In this document: piece after piece, positions 9,015-18,498 of the stretch
How the letters are laid out: each line of letters begins with the position of its first letter
Numbering within the stretch: position 1 is the stretch's first letter
Assembly (NCBI GenBank): GCA_016714445.1
Contig: JADJNF010000010.1
Span: 1 to 64,000, forward strand
Source: Saprospiraceae bacterium
Lineage (GTDB): Bacteria > Bacteroidota > Bacteroidia > Chitinophagales > Saprospiraceae
Direction: 5' to 3'
Length of the DNA: 64,000 nt
Made by a program: the position numbers and the translations under genes
Notes under the pieces: generated by a model
The model's input: the letters and a program-made list of their open reading frames with translations, nothing else
Databases searched by the model: none
What the model was told of the DNA's origin: nothing

Positions 9015-10415
9015 TTAGACATGAAGTGCCCGATTGCCAGTAGCAGCGAGGGCCGCTTCTTTTACGGCTTCAGTATAGGTCGGATGCGGGTGTGAGATTC
9101 TTGACATATCTTCCGCACTTGCTCTAAACTCCATCAGTGCTACCGCTTCCATGATCACATCCGCTACCCTCGGACCTACCATATGTACGCCCAGTATTTC
9201 ATCGGTATCCTTGTGCGCCAATACTTTTACCATACCTTCGGTGTCCATACTCGCTCTGGCTCTTCCCAATGCTTTGAATGGAAATTTTCCTGACTTATAT
9301 GGTATGCCGGCACTTTTTAGTTCTTCTTCTGTTTTACCTACGGCAGCTACTTCCGGCCAGGTATAAACCACGCCCGGGATAAGATTATAATCGATATGTG
9401 GTTTAGCCCCGGATATGATTTCTGCCACCAATATACCTTCTTCTTCGGCTTTATGTGCCAGCATGGCGCCTTGTACTACATCACCTATGGCATAGATACC
9501 GGGTACATTGGTTTCGAGGTGGTCATTGACAGCTATGCGTCCCTTCTCATCTTTTTGGATGCCAATACTTTCCAAATTGAGCCCATCCGTATATGGTTTT
9601 CTTCCTATGGCTACCAGACAATAATCTGCTTTGATATCAAACTTCTCTTCACTGTCCCTTTTCTGTACACTTACCGTACATGAGGTTTTGCCGGATTTTA
9701 CACCTGTTACACTATGACTCAGATAGAAGTTAATGCCCAGCTTCTTTAGCGAACGCATCAGTTCTTTTCCACAATCCGTATCCATGGTCGGGAGTATCCT
9801 GTCCATGTATTCCACTACATCTACAGAAGTACCCAGTCTGGCAAATACAGATCCCAACTCCAATCCAATGACACCACCGCCAACAATGACCATTTTAGCA
9901 GGTACTTTGTCTATGTTGAGCGCTTCGGTAGACGTGATGACCCTGACTTTATTGTAGTTGAACATTTCCGGTGTAATGGGTTTGGATCCTGTAGCAATGA
10001 TCACTTTCTCAGCTTCAATCTCTTTACGACCATCCACATTTTCTATAGCAATCAGATTTTTAGTCACAAATGATCCTGTGCCCTGATAGACGTCTATTTT
10101 GTTTTTTTTCATCAGGAAATCTATGCCCTTGCAGGTCTGATCGATTACCTCATTTTTTCTTTTGATCATCTGCTTCATATTTATTTTGACTTCAGATGTC
10201 TCAATCCCATGTTCTGCAAAACGTTCTACCGCATTGTGATAATGTTCGCTGCTGTCCAGTAATGCCTTGGATGGGATACAACCTACATTCAGACAAGTAC
10301 CCCCGAGTGTATTGTATTTTTCTATGATGGCGACTTTCATCCCCAATTGTGCAGCTCTGATGGCTCCTACATATCCTCCGGGACCTGACCCGATCACTAC
10401 TACATCATATTTCAT
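9015..10415 (-). CDS. lpdA: Dihydrolipoyl dehydrogenase (E3)
   Basis: 466 residues, normal length. FAD-binding GSGPGGY at the N-terminus, redox-active disulfide in GGTCLNVGCIPSK, NAD-binding GGGVIGLELGSVF, second FAD contact YAIGDVV, and the C-terminal HPHPTYTEAV with the active-site His-Glu pair. The enzyme reoxidises dihydrolipoamide of 2-oxoacid dehydrogenase complexes and the glycine cleavage system with NAD+. No E1 or E2 gene is next to it, so it probably serves several complexes. Confidence 0.96.
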   Translation of the reverse strand: MKYDVVVIGSGPGGYVGAIRAAQLGMKVAIIEKYNTLGGTCLNVGCIPSKALLDSSEHYHNAVERFAEHGIETSEVKINMKQMIKRKNEVIDQTCKGIDFLMKKNKIDVYQGTGSFVTKNLIAIENVDGRKEIEAEKVIIATGSKPITPEMFNYNKVRVITSTEALNIDKVPAKMVIVGGGVIGLELGSVFARLGTSVDVVEYMDRILPTMDTDCGKELMRSLKKLGINFYLSHSVTGVKSGKTSCTVSVQKRDSEEKFDIKADYCLVAIGRKPYTDGLNLESIGIQKDEKGRIAVNDHLETNVPGIYAIGDVVQGAMLAHKAEEEGILVAEIISGAKPHIDYNLIPGVVYTWPEVAAVGKTEEELKSAGIPYKSGKFPFKALGRARASMDTEGMVKVLAHKDTDEILGVHMVGPRVADVIMEAVALMEFRASAEDMSRISHPHPTYTEAVKEAALAATGNRALHV

Positions 10416-10569
10416 CCGTTCAAAATTTGGTAAGTTCTTGAATTTATTTAAGTTGTGAGAATATATCCATGGGATGTCTTAGAGCCATCCGACGGAATTT
10501 AATCATTTAGATCTGAGTCCGGTTTACGATCGTGGGTGTTTCATATTACTTTCCGCTTATTTTTTTAAG

Positions 10570-12033
10570 TTAGCCTTGTCCGTCTTTTGGCTTTCTGTTT
10601 TTATTAAAGAATTTTTTCTTTTTTTTGTTTGCCGGCAATTTTCCATCCTGCGCACCATCTGCTTGCTTTTGCTGATCAGATGGCAAGTTTTTGTTTATAT
10701 TTGACATCTGGTCACCTTCCTTCTTTTCAACAGCTGGATTCTGCATATTCCTTCTATTCTGATCAGGTCCCGCATTTTCTTTGGGTTTATGTTCAGGTCT
10801 CGGCTGCCCACCTTCCCTTGGTGCATTTCCTGTTTGGTTTCTTTGCTGCTCGGGTCTGTTGTCGGGTCTTGGTCCCCTAGTATCGCCATCTCTTCTTTGT
10901 GGCTTTTTCTTTTTCTTTCGCGGCTCGTTGCGCAATTCTATCTGTCCTGTCACATCTTCATATCCATGCTCCATATTCTCATCATCCGGATCGGTAATCA
11001 CCGGTCCCGCCGTGGCTTCTGCAGCCAATTCTGAAGGAAATACACCCTTTTTATTCATCGCTCGTACTTCTTTGGCCCTGGTGGTACTTACTGCAAGAAT
11101 GGTACCTCTCATTTTGTCATTGTTTTCATAGACATAATATAACAGGCCTTTAAATATATCTGTTTTTATGAGTACGAGACTGCCTGCTTTGGTCTTCAGG
11201 ACATCAGCATCTTCAGGAAAATCTTCCAGTGCATCAAGGTAAGTATCCAATTCATAATTGAGACAACACTTTAATCTGCCACATTGTCCCGAAAGTTTGG
11301 ATTGATTGATGGCAATATTCTGATATCTTGCTGCAGCAGTATTGACCGATTTGAAATCAGACAACCAGGTAGAGCAACAAAGCTCCCGACCACAGGAACC
11401 GATACCACCGATACGGGCGGATTCCTGTCTGGCGCCTATTTGACGCATTTCTATTTTTACTTTAAACTCTTTGGCATATTCTTTTACCAACTCTCTGAAG
11501 TCGACCCTACCTTCAGCGGTGTAATAAAAAGTGGCTTTCTTCTTATCTCCCTGAAATTCCACATCACCAAGCTTCATGTCCAGTCCCATGGTTCGGGATA
11601 TGACTCTGGCTTTTACCATGGTTTCCTTTTCAAGCATTCTTGCTTCTTCCAGTTTCTCCAGATCGCGGTCATTGGCTTTTCTGATGACTTTGTATGCTAC
11701 CCTATCTTCCGAAGTATATTTTTTCTTCATCTGCATTCTCACCAGCTCGCCTGAAAGAGAAATACGTCCTACATCATAACCGCTGGCCGTTTCAACCACT
11801 ACCATATCGCCGGTAATACTTCGTGTCATTGGGTCATTGATAAAAAAGTCCTTGTGTGAGCCTTTTTTAAAACTTACTTCTACTATATTATATGCGGATG
11901 GATCAAACATATCCTTTGCTGCAATCCAGTCGTATGTATTGTGTTTATTGCAACTTCCTGAGCTGCAATGCCCTTTATCACCACATCCTCTGGGTGTTCC
12001 ATTTGAATCCACGCTGCAACTGCTACATCCCAT
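10570..12033 (-). CDS. RicT/PSP1 family protein with basic low-complexity tail
   Basis: 487 residues. The N-terminus has a cysteine-rich stretch (CSSCSVDSNG, CGDKGHC, CSSGSC), and the PSP1 domain (~150-290) carries GIGSCGRELCCSTWL and GQCGRLKCCLNYEL. In Bacillus, RicT (YaaT) joins RicA and RicF in a complex that binds iron-sulfur clusters and steers mRNA maturation; the Cys motifs here fit cluster binding. After ~residue 370 the chain becomes a disordered tail rich in Lys, Arg, Asn, Pro and Gln, which suggests RNA contact (inference). A TAACTTTG element lies 30 bases upstream. In Firmicutes the gene sits beside holB; here holB is 22 kb away. Confidence 0.85.
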   Translation of the reverse strand: MGCSSCSVDSNGTPRGCGDKGHCSSGSCNKHNTYDWIAAKDMFDPSAYNIVEVSFKKGSHKDFFINDPMTRSITGDMVVVETASGYDVGRISLSGELVRMQMKKKYTSEDRVAYKVIRKANDRDLEKLEEARMLEKETMVKARVISRTMGLDMKLGDVEFQGDKKKATFYYTAEGRVDFRELVKEYAKEFKVKIEMRQIGARQESARIGGIGSCGRELCCSTWLSDFKSVNTAAARYQNIAINQSKLSGQCGRLKCCLNYELDTYLDALEDFPEDADVLKTKAGSLVLIKTDIFKGLLYYVYENNDKMRGTILAVSTTRAKEVRAMNKKGVFPSELAAEATAGPVITDPDDENMEHGYEDVTGQIELRNEPRKKKKKPQRRDGDTRGPRPDNRPEQQRNQTGNAPREGGQPRPEHKPKENAGPDQNRRNMQNPAVEKKEGDQMSNINKNLPSDQQKQADGAQDGKLPANKKKKKFFNKNRKPKDGQG

Positions 12034-12782
12034 GATTTAAATTGTTTTGATATATAATGGTGCAAAGTTAATGTATAAATCTTTTTAATCAGATAAATAG
12101 GTAAGGAAATGTTATTTTCAGTGTTGTATCCCATAAAATTCAGTAACTTAATAAATAATTGATGGCTCTGAATTATTGTTTGCCCTTGAATAATTATTGC
12201 CTTTTGATCAATCAGGTAAATAGGAAATGCGGGGATCTAACCCTATTTAATTTTTTTCAAAAAAGACCTTTAAGTTAGTTTTCTTCAAAGATGTATTCAT
12301 TAACTTCTATGCTTCTCAATTTAATACTTTATAAAAAATGTAAAAATGATATTCAGAATAAATTTTTGTTTATTTCAAATGAAAACGGAAATAATATATG
12401 ATAGGTGTACCCCAAAATTGCAATTTAATAAAAATTACTTTTATTTATCCCCATCCCTAAAAGAGGTCAGAAGGGATTTTCAACCAATTTAATGAAAAAA
12501 TGAGATACAATTATAAGACCACTTTCTTGCTGAAACCTCGATTTCTATTCATGTGGCGTTATGTGTCGCGGTCAGCCGAAGAAATTAAATTATTGATATG
12601 CAAAAAATAAATATCAGACAAATTCCATAACAATGATAAAAAAATACAAATTAAAACCCAAAAATAATATCCAATTTCAACAAACCACAGTCTCACCAAA
12701 TTATTATTGGCAATTATGGATAAAAAAATATCAAAATAAAATCAAAATATATTTAAATTCTTCATTATAAAAGAATTAAGTT
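12034..12782. other. AT-rich intergenic region upstream of atpD
   Basis: About 750 bases without a supported gene between divergent transcription units. It contains the promoter elements at both ends. I checked it for tRNA-like arms and coding frames and saw nothing convincing. Confidence 0.6.
12063..12070 (-). promoter_or_regulatory. Bacteroidota -7 element for the ricT-like gene
   Basis: TAACTTTG on the minus strand, 30 bases upstream of the start codon at 12033, matches TAnnTTTG. Confidence 0.5.
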
Positions 12783-12790
12783 TATCTTTG
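12783..12790 (+). promoter_or_regulatory. Bacteroidota -7 element for atpD
   Basis: TATCTTTG matches TAnnTTTG. It places the transcript start near 12797 and therefore rules out the in-frame GTG at 12790 as the translation start, supporting the ATG at 12841. Confidence 0.6.
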
Positions 12791-12840
12791 TGGCGATTTT
12801 CGAAAAAACAGATAAATTTTATAAAAATACAATACTTACC

Positions 12841-14361
12841 ATGGCTAATATCGGGCATATCAAACAAATCATCGGACCTGTTGTGGACGTGAGTTTTGCT
12901 GGAGAAAACAGTAAATTACCTGAAATCCTCAATGCATTATCTATACAAAGACCAAATGGCGAAACATTAATCCTTGAAGTGCAGCAGCACCTGGGAGAAG
13001 ATAGTGTAAGAGCAGTGTCAATGGACTCTACCGACGGTCTCACCAGAGGAATGGATGTATTGGATTTGGATAGTCAAATATCAATGCCAGTAGGTGACCA
13101 GATAAAAGGACGAGTATTTAATGTGGTAGGCGAGCCTATTGATGGTTTAGGAGCCTTGGACAGAAAAGTAACCCGAAGTATTCATAATAAACCACCAAGA
13201 TTTGAAGACCTGTCTACAGAAAAAGAAGTACTATTTACAGGTATCAAGGTAATCGACCTGATAGAGCCATATTCCAAAGGTGGAAAAATCGGTCTTTTCG
13301 GTGGAGCCGGTGTAGGTAAAACTGTACTTATCCAGGAGTTGATCAATAACATTGCAAAAGGTTACGATGGTATATCCGTATTTGCCGGCGTAGGTGAGCG
13401 TACCAGAGAAGGAAATGACTTGCTGAGAGAAATGCTGGAATCTGATATCATAAATTATGGTGGAGATTTCAAACATTCCATGGAAGAAGGAGGATGGGAC
13501 CTAAGTAAAGTAAGTAAGGAAAAACTTTTGGAATCGAAAGCTACCTTCGTATTCGGTCAGATGAATGAGCCACCGGGAGCAAGAGCAAGAGTAGCTTTGT
13601 CAGGTTTGACCCTGGCAGAATACTACAGAGATGGAGATTTGAGTGACCCTAATGGTGGTAAAGACATCCTTTTCTTTATCGACAATATATTCAGGTTTAC
13701 GCAGGCAGGATCTGAAGTGTCCGCACTTTTGGGTCGTATGCCATCTGCCGTAGGATACCAACCTACCCTTGCGACAGAAATGGGTCTGATGCAGGAGAGG
13801 ATCACATCTACCAAAAGAGGATCAATTACATCTGTTCAGGCAGTATATGTACCTGCAGATGACCTTACTGACCCGGCACCAGCCACTACATTTGCACACT
13901 TGGATGCTACTACGGTACTGAGCAGAAAAATTGCATCATTGGGTATCTATCCTGCGGTGGATCCATTGGACTCTACTTCAAGAATCCTGGACCCGGCGAT
14001 TATTGGTGATGAACATTATGACTGTGCGCAAAGAGTAAAACTGATACTTCAGAGATATACTGAATTGCAGGACATCATTGCCATCCTGGGAATGGAAGAA
14101 CTTTCAGAAGAAGATAAAATGGTCGTATTCAGAGCCAGAAAAGTGCAGAGATTCCTTTCTCAGCCTTTCCACGTGGCTGAGCAATTTACAGGTATCCCGG
14201 GCGTACTTGTTCCGATAGAAGAAACGATCAAAGGATTTAATATGATCATGGATGGTGAACTGGACAAATATCCTGAAGCTGCATTCAACCTGAAAGGAAG
14301 AATAGAAGAGGTAGTAACTGCAGGTGAAAAAATGTTGGCAGAGGCTGAAGCAAATGCTTAA
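12841..14361 (+). CDS. atpD: F1 ATP synthase subunit beta
   Basis: 506 residues from the ATG at 12841, the start that matches the family N-terminus (GHIKQIIGPVVDVSF). Walker A GGAGVGKT (~160), Walker B FFIDNIF, and the catalytic ALLGRMPSAVGYQPTL block are intact. It is the catalytic subunit of the membrane F-type ATPase. It is followed after 40 bases by atpC, and the pair forms its own unit; the rest of the ATP synthase genes are not in this window, a split seen in Bacteroidota. Confidence 0.98.
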   Translation: MANIGHIKQIIGPVVDVSFAGENSKLPEILNALSIQRPNGETLILEVQQHLGEDSVRAVSMDSTDGLTRGMDVLDLDSQISMPVGDQIKGRVFNVVGEPIDGLGALDRKVTRSIHNKPPRFEDLSTEKEVLFTGIKVIDLIEPYSKGGKIGLFGGAGVGKTVLIQELINNIAKGYDGISVFAGVGERTREGNDLLREMLESDIINYGGDFKHSMEEGGWDLSKVSKEKLLESKATFVFGQMNEPPGARARVALSGLTLAEYYRDGDLSDPNGGKDILFFIDNIFRFTQAGSEVSALLGRMPSAVGYQPTLATEMGLMQERITSTKRGSITSVQAVYVPADDLTDPAPATTFAHLDATTVLSRKIASLGIYPAVDPLDSTSRILDPAIIGDEHYDCAQRVKLILQRYTELQDIIAILGMEELSEEDKMVVFRARKVQRFLSQPFHVAEQFTGIPGVLVPIEETIKGFNMIMDGELDKYPEAAFNLKGRIEEVVTAGEKMLAEAEANA

Positions 14362-14401
14362 TCAGATTTAATCAGTCTAACCCATAATAATATTAACAAG
14401 T

Positions 14402-14650
14402 ATGAATTTAATAGTTTTGACACCGGAAAAAGAGATCTATCAGGGGCAGATTACATCTGTAAAAGTGCCAGGTATCAGCGGTCAATTTGAGATTCTCAAT
14501 AATCACGCACCTATCGTTGCCGCACTTGGACAGGGAGATGTCAGGATAATTGATGCAAAAGGTGAAAAAAAGATATTTTCTATAAAAAAAGGATTTATTG
14601 AAGTGTTGAAAAACGATGTATCTCTGCTTGTACAGGGAGTGAAGGAGTAA
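14402..14650 (+). CDS. atpC: F1 ATP synthase subunit epsilon, short form
   Basis: 82 residues forming only the N-terminal beta-sandwich of epsilon (LIVLTPEKEIYQGQITSVKVPGISG, NNHAPIVAALGQGDVRI). The C-terminal helical hairpin that inhibits ATP hydrolysis in E. coli is absent, as is common in Bacteroidota, so regulation by epsilon must differ. It lies 40 bases after atpD and just before a strong terminator. Confidence 0.93.
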   Translation: MNLIVLTPEKEIYQGQITSVKVPGISGQFEILNNHAPIVAALGQGDVRIIDAKGEKKIFSIKKGFIEVLKNDVSLLVQGVKE

Positions 14651-14673
14651 CATCAAAATACATCAAAAGAGCT

Positions 14674-14710
14674 AAAGCCGGATTACAGAATATGTGATCC
14701 GGCTTTTTTT
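14674..14710 (+). terminator. Terminator of atpDC
   Basis: AAAGCCGGAT..ATCCGGCTTTTTTT hairpin with a short loop and seven T, 24 bases past the atpC stop. Its sequence is nearly the same as the terminator at 15351-15387. Confidence 0.93.
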
Positions 14711-14838
14711 ATTATATTTAAAGGAAGTGTACTCTCTACTTTTGAGAATAATTATAATTTAAGATTTATTACATTTAAATTATTATCATATATTTGATCC
14801 GAAATTTATATTTATTTAATTATTAAAATTTAAACATT

Positions 14839-15329
14839 ATGATTAAGCAATCTTTTTTAACACTACTTGTATTTTTTTCAATAATTATCACTGCAAATGC
14901 ACAATTTGGTATAGGTGCTGGGTTATTATATGGGACTGATAGTGAATTAGGTTTTACAGGAAGAGTAAATTACAATATTAATTCTAAAATCGGAATCTTT
15001 GCAGGTTATTCTTTGTTAAGTTCTGAATCAGAAGAAGATCCGCTAACGGGATTAGAAGCAAGTGCAAGTGCATCATCTTTTGATATAGATGGACATTATC
15101 ATTTTTCCGAAGGAGCAACTAAGCCTTATGTTTTGGCAGGTATTAGTATATGGAGAGTTAAGGCAGAAGTTTTAGGATTCAGTGTCAGCGCAAGTGAAAC
15201 TGGTATAAATGTAGGAGGTGGAGTCATACATAGCCTTTCAGATAAATTTTCATTGTTTGGCGAAGCTAAATATGTCATTATTGATGGGGGCAGGCTGTGT
15301 TTACTGTGGGTGCTCATTATGGATTTTAA
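14839..15329 (+). CDS. Small outer-membrane beta-barrel protein (frameshifted near the 3' end)
   Basis: A signal peptide (MIKQSFLTLLVFFSIIITANA) is followed by an OmpW/OMP_b-brl type barrel of alternating strands, about 160 residues. In the sequence as given the frame runs on to 15396 with an unlikely tail. Adding one G to the run at 15286-15290 restores a frame that ends GQAVFTVGAHYGF and stops at 15329, the aromatic-ended last strand expected of an outer-membrane barrel. Either a sequencing indel or a true frameshift lies there. It begins a set of four secreted proteins read in the same direction. Function unknown. Confidence 0.65.
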
Positions 15330-15350
15330 TCTTCAATTAATCCAGAATAC

Positions 15351-15387
15351 AAGCCGGATCACAGCATATGTGGTTCGGCTTTTTTTA
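15351..15387 (+). terminator. Rho-independent terminator
   Basis: AAGCCGgATCAC / GTGGTtCGGCTT hairpin with seven T, 21 bases past the repaired stop at 15329. Its position supports the repaired frame, because the unrepaired frame would run through it. Confidence 0.88.
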
Positions 15388-15477
15388 ATCAGTTAAAATT
15401 AACAAATTACCGAAATCAAATTATTTATTTATATTTGCTTTGATTTTCATTATTTTATTTACTTAAATTAACCAATC

Positions 15478-16002
15478 ATGTTAAAAAAATTATTGTTTAA
15501 GTCAGTTTCCACTGGATTGATTATGATTTTTGTTTTATCAATATCATCCAACGTTTTTAGTCAAAAAAAATCTTCAAAAGTTTCATCTACTTTTGAAGGA
15601 GCAAAAAATGCTTTTTATGTAGAGTTGTTAGGAAATGGTTTACTTTTTTCTGCAAATTATGATGTAAGGATTGCAAATAAGTTTGGTGTTCGTGCAGGTA
15701 TTGGGTATGTAGGTTCTACAGAAGGAGAAGGTGGCATTTTGACAGTCCCGGTAATGGGCAATTTTTTGCTGGGAAATAATGGCAGGTATTTTGAAGTAGG
15801 AGCTGGCATTACATATGTTTCCGGAAATAGTGACATATTTAATGATGATGGTTTCTCTTCAATACTGGGTACTTTAAGTTTTATGTACAGAAGACAACCC
15901 GTAGATGGTGGCTTTATGTGGAAAATCGGGTTAACACCATTTCTTGCTGAAGGAATCTTTGTACCGTATTGGGCTGGAGTAGGTATAGGTTATTGTTGGT
16001 GA
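15478..16002 (+). CDS. Secreted protein, probable outer-membrane barrel
   Basis: 174 residues. A hydrophobic start (LIMIFVLSISSNVFSQKK) gives a signal peptide ending at FSQ. The rest is rich in Gly and aromatic residues in short strands (AFYVELLGNGLLFSANYDVR, FGVRAGIGYVG, YFEVGAGITYVSG) and ends in GVGIGYCW, an aromatic C-terminus. I recognise the general barrel style but no named family. It stands between two related genes in tandem. Confidence 0.7.
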   Translation: MLKKLLFKSVSTGLIMIFVLSISSNVFSQKKSSKVSSTFEGAKNAFYVELLGNGLLFSANYDVRIANKFGVRAGIGYVGSTEGEGGILTVPVMGNFLLGNNGRYFEVGAGITYVSGNSDIFNDDGFSSILGTLSFMYRRQPVDGGFMWKIGLTPFLAEGIFVPYWAGVGIGYCW

Positions 16003-16179
16003 TAATTTTGCTAAATTCTCAAATATTTGGTCTAAATAAAATATATTGAAACAACTTGATATCATTTTAATACAGTTCACTTATCTTTTACACCACTTGG
16101 CTGTAAATATTTAATACTTTATATTTATATAAGTTTATATTTGTGTTTTATTATATTTAATTAATTAGATGTTTAATAT

Positions 16180-16779
16180 ATGAAAAACAAATTAATATTA
16201 TTAAGTTTATTAATTTCTTCTAGTCTTTTTGGTCAAAATTATCTTTTTGAAAATAATTCAAGTGGGTTTCATATTGCAGGACAAATAAGTTCTTATGACG
16301 GTAGTACTCTACTTGGGGTTTCACCTGGATATACATCTAAAGGAAAACTAACTTTTGGAATAACTATTGGATTTGAAGAAAATGATAATTTAGATGGGTC
16401 ATCTACAGGAATTAAGCCTTATGTTAGCTATTTAGTAATTAAACAAGGAAGTGAAATGCCGGTAAGTGTTGGTCTTAATGCTTCATACCAATATAACACT
16501 TTCTCTGAATACGACGGTTTAACAGCGAACAGAATTGGCATAGGGGCAGTTTTGCTACATCAAATCAAAGCTGGAAAAAATTTTGATATTATACCTGGTG
16601 CAAGTGTTGGTTGGGGACGAACAACAGTCAAATTGTCCGGATTATCTGAAAGCGAAAGCGCAATAGCGTATGGTCTAAGTGCTACTGCTAAAATAAAAAA
16701 CTTTTATGTTGCTCCTAGCTTAACTTTTAGCAAAGGAAATTCATATTTTGATTTAATTTTTGGTCTAATTTTTCCTTAA
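16180..16779 (+). CDS. Secreted protein, probable outer-membrane barrel
   Basis: 199 residues with signal peptide MKNKLILLSLLISSSLFGQ. Repeated strands with Gly/Tyr/Phe (ITIGFEENDN, YVSYLVIKQG, VSVGLNASYQYN) suggest an 8- to 10-strand barrel; the C-terminus ends in FGLIFP. It is 22 bases upstream of the next gene and probably co-transcribed with it. Function unknown. Confidence 0.7.
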   Translation: MKNKLILLSLLISSSLFGQNYLFENNSSGFHIAGQISSYDGSTLLGVSPGYTSKGKLTFGITIGFEENDNLDGSSTGIKPYVSYLVIKQGSEMPVSVGLNASYQYNTFSEYDGLTANRIGIGAVLLHQIKAGKNFDIIPGASVGWGRTTVKLSGLSESESAIAYGLSATAKIKNFYVAPSLTFSKGNSYFDLIFGLIFP

Positions 16780-16801
16780 TTAATAATTAAAAATATTTAA
16801 A

Positions 16802-17287
16802 ATGAAAACAAAATTTTTTTCTTTAGTATTCATGATGTTCCTTTTTGCATCATTAAGTCATGCACAGGATTATAAGTCTGCCATCGGAGGTAAGTTAGGG
16901 TATGGTTTAGTGGCATCTTACAAAACATTTATGAATGAAAATAATGCATTGGACATCTTTGGGGGAATCCACTGGGCAGGAAGTCTAATGGGTGGTGTAA
17001 ATTATTCAATTCACAAGGATATTTCATCTGTAGATGGACTTAGATGGTATTATGGATTTGGTGGCAACTTTTTTTCATATGGAGGTGCCTTAGGTTTGAA
17101 TAATTGGTTTGAAGTTGGTGTTTCTGGAAACATTGGGTTAGATTATACATTTAATGATATTCCATTAAATCTAAGTGTAGATTATGTTCCAACCATCGTA
17201 GTTTTTGATAATGATGAGTTTGATCGAATTTCACGTTTCAGAGGTGGTTATGGTGCACTTACAGCAAGATATATTTTAAACAGATAA
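16802..17287 (+). CDS. Secreted protein, probable outer-membrane barrel
   Basis: 161 residues with signal peptide MKTKFFSLVFMMFLFASLSHAQ. Later parts show barrel-type strands (GGKLGYGLVASYKTF, GVSGNIGLDYTFNDIPLNLS) and the end LTARYILNR. It shares style rather than clear sequence with the three genes upstream. A bidirectional hairpin follows at 17307. Confidence 0.7.
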   Translation: MKTKFFSLVFMMFLFASLSHAQDYKSAIGGKLGYGLVASYKTFMNENNALDIFGGIHWAGSLMGGVNYSIHKDISSVDGLRWYYGFGGNFFSYGGALGLNNWFEVGVSGNIGLDYTFNDIPLNLSVDYVPTIVVFDNDEFDRISRFRGGYGALTARYILNR

Positions 17288-17306
17288 TTAATATCTGAAA
17301 TACAAT

Positions 17307-17346
17307 AAAAAAAAGGGCAGGACTAATATTAGACCTGACCTTTTTT
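17307..17346. terminator. Bidirectional terminator
   Basis: A-run, GGnCAGGnCTAATATTAGnCCTGnCC stem and T-run. It lies between convergent genes (stops at 17287 and 17362) and has A and T tracts on both sides. Confidence 0.88.
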
Positions 17347-17361
17347 ATTATACATTACTGC

Positions 17362-18498
17362 TTATCTGATGATTACATCTCCGTACTTGGACGTAATATT
17401 TATCACAGCACCTGTTTTGTCACTGATTTTATATCCTTTGATGACTTTAGAGCTCCCTTCACTGACTTTGTGTTTCTGAATAAAATCAGCCCCAAGATCC
17501 GCATCAAAATATTTGCCTTCCACTTCCACTTTTGCAGGTACCACGCCATATATTTTAACGGGTGCATAACTGGTATTGACGGTTATACTCTTAAAGGAAG
17601 TTTTCAGATTTTCGATGGTGAGGCTTCCATAACTGATATCCGAAGTCAAAACACTGCTCAAAGACGATATATCAATGCCGGAATATTTTGTATTGAGTGT
17701 ACCTGTTCCCATAGACCCGATTTGAATGTCATCGTATGCACCGGTCAAAGTCAGTGTATTTACCGTACCCAACCGATAACTATCATATTTGCTGGATGAA
17801 GTAAATGTTTTTGCATTATCCAAATGAACTTTTGAATATTTTGTAGTAAGAATGACGACACCTGCAGAAGTACCTCTGTAGTCGGAGTAGGATAAATTAC
17901 CGCTTAGATTATTTACCTCACCCACCGTGGCTTTACCATACGCAATATCCATCAACAGATCATTTGTAATATCTCTTGCCTGTAGATTCCCATACTTAAG
18001 ATTGATGCTTGTTTTTCCCTTCAGGTTGGGCAAATAAATGTTACCATATTTATTTTCGATGATCGAATGCAGGTCTGCAGGCATAAATATTTCATAGTTT
18101 ATTTCTATTTTAACATTATTACTTCCGTTCCACCACCCGCTCCACCAGGACGAATTGGATGAACTGATTTCAGTCACTGCCACTATATTATTACCATTTT
18201 TATTGATGCCTACAGAAATTTCGTTCAATTTATCTTCAGCCTTACTTTTTGAACCTGCTTTTACGATTACCGTCACATCTATCTTGACTTCAGATTTGTC
18301 CCAGGTATTTACATTAATTTTACCGTATCGGTTACTAAGTTCAACGACGGTATTTTTGTCAGCACTAAATTGTTTGTTGTATGCTTTTTTTATCTCTATA
18401 TCACCTTCTGCTCCTGCAAAAGCAGATGTAGATAAACTTAGGCAGATAAGTATATTAAATACTAAGTTATAAGGATATGCTCTCGTTTTCATTTTCAT
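17362..18498 (-). CDS. DUF4097-like adhesin-type secreted protein
   Basis: 378 residues. A signal peptide ends near SAFAGAEG. The rest is a right-handed beta-helix-like array with recurring 'YG/YSK' turns (ELSNRYGKINVNTWDKSEVKI, NKYGNIYLP, LKYGNLQARD, SDYRGT, TKYSKVHL, SKYGDVII), as in the DUF4097 / GIN-type head domain family. Its start overlaps the end of the anti-sigma gene by 32 bases, so it is translated with it. It is likely a surface or periplasmic protein made under control of the ECF sigma factor encoded upstream; function unknown. Confidence 0.75.
   Translation of the reverse strand: MKMKTRAYPYNLVFNILICLSLSTSAFAGAEGDIEIKKAYNKQFSADKNTVVELSNRYGKINVNTWDKSEVKIDVTVIVKAGSKSKAEDKLNEISVGINKNGNNIVAVTEISSSNSSWWSGWWNGSNNVKIEINYEIFMPADLHSIIENKYGNIYLPNLKGKTSINLKYGNLQARDITNDLLMDIAYGKATVGEVNNLSGNLSYSDYRGTSAGVVILTTKYSKVHLDNAKTFTSSSKYDSYRLGTVNTLTLTGAYDDIQIGSMGTGTLNTKYSGIDISSLSSVLTSDISYGSLTIENLKTSFKSITVNTSYAPVKIYGVVPAKVEVEGKYFDADLGADFIQKHKVSEGSSKVIKGYKISDKTGAVINITSKYGDVIIR

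Noticed and set aside
12034..12782. Possible RNA gene in the long AT-rich gap before atpD
   Set aside because: No tRNA arms, no stable GC-rich stem and no terminator inside the gap.
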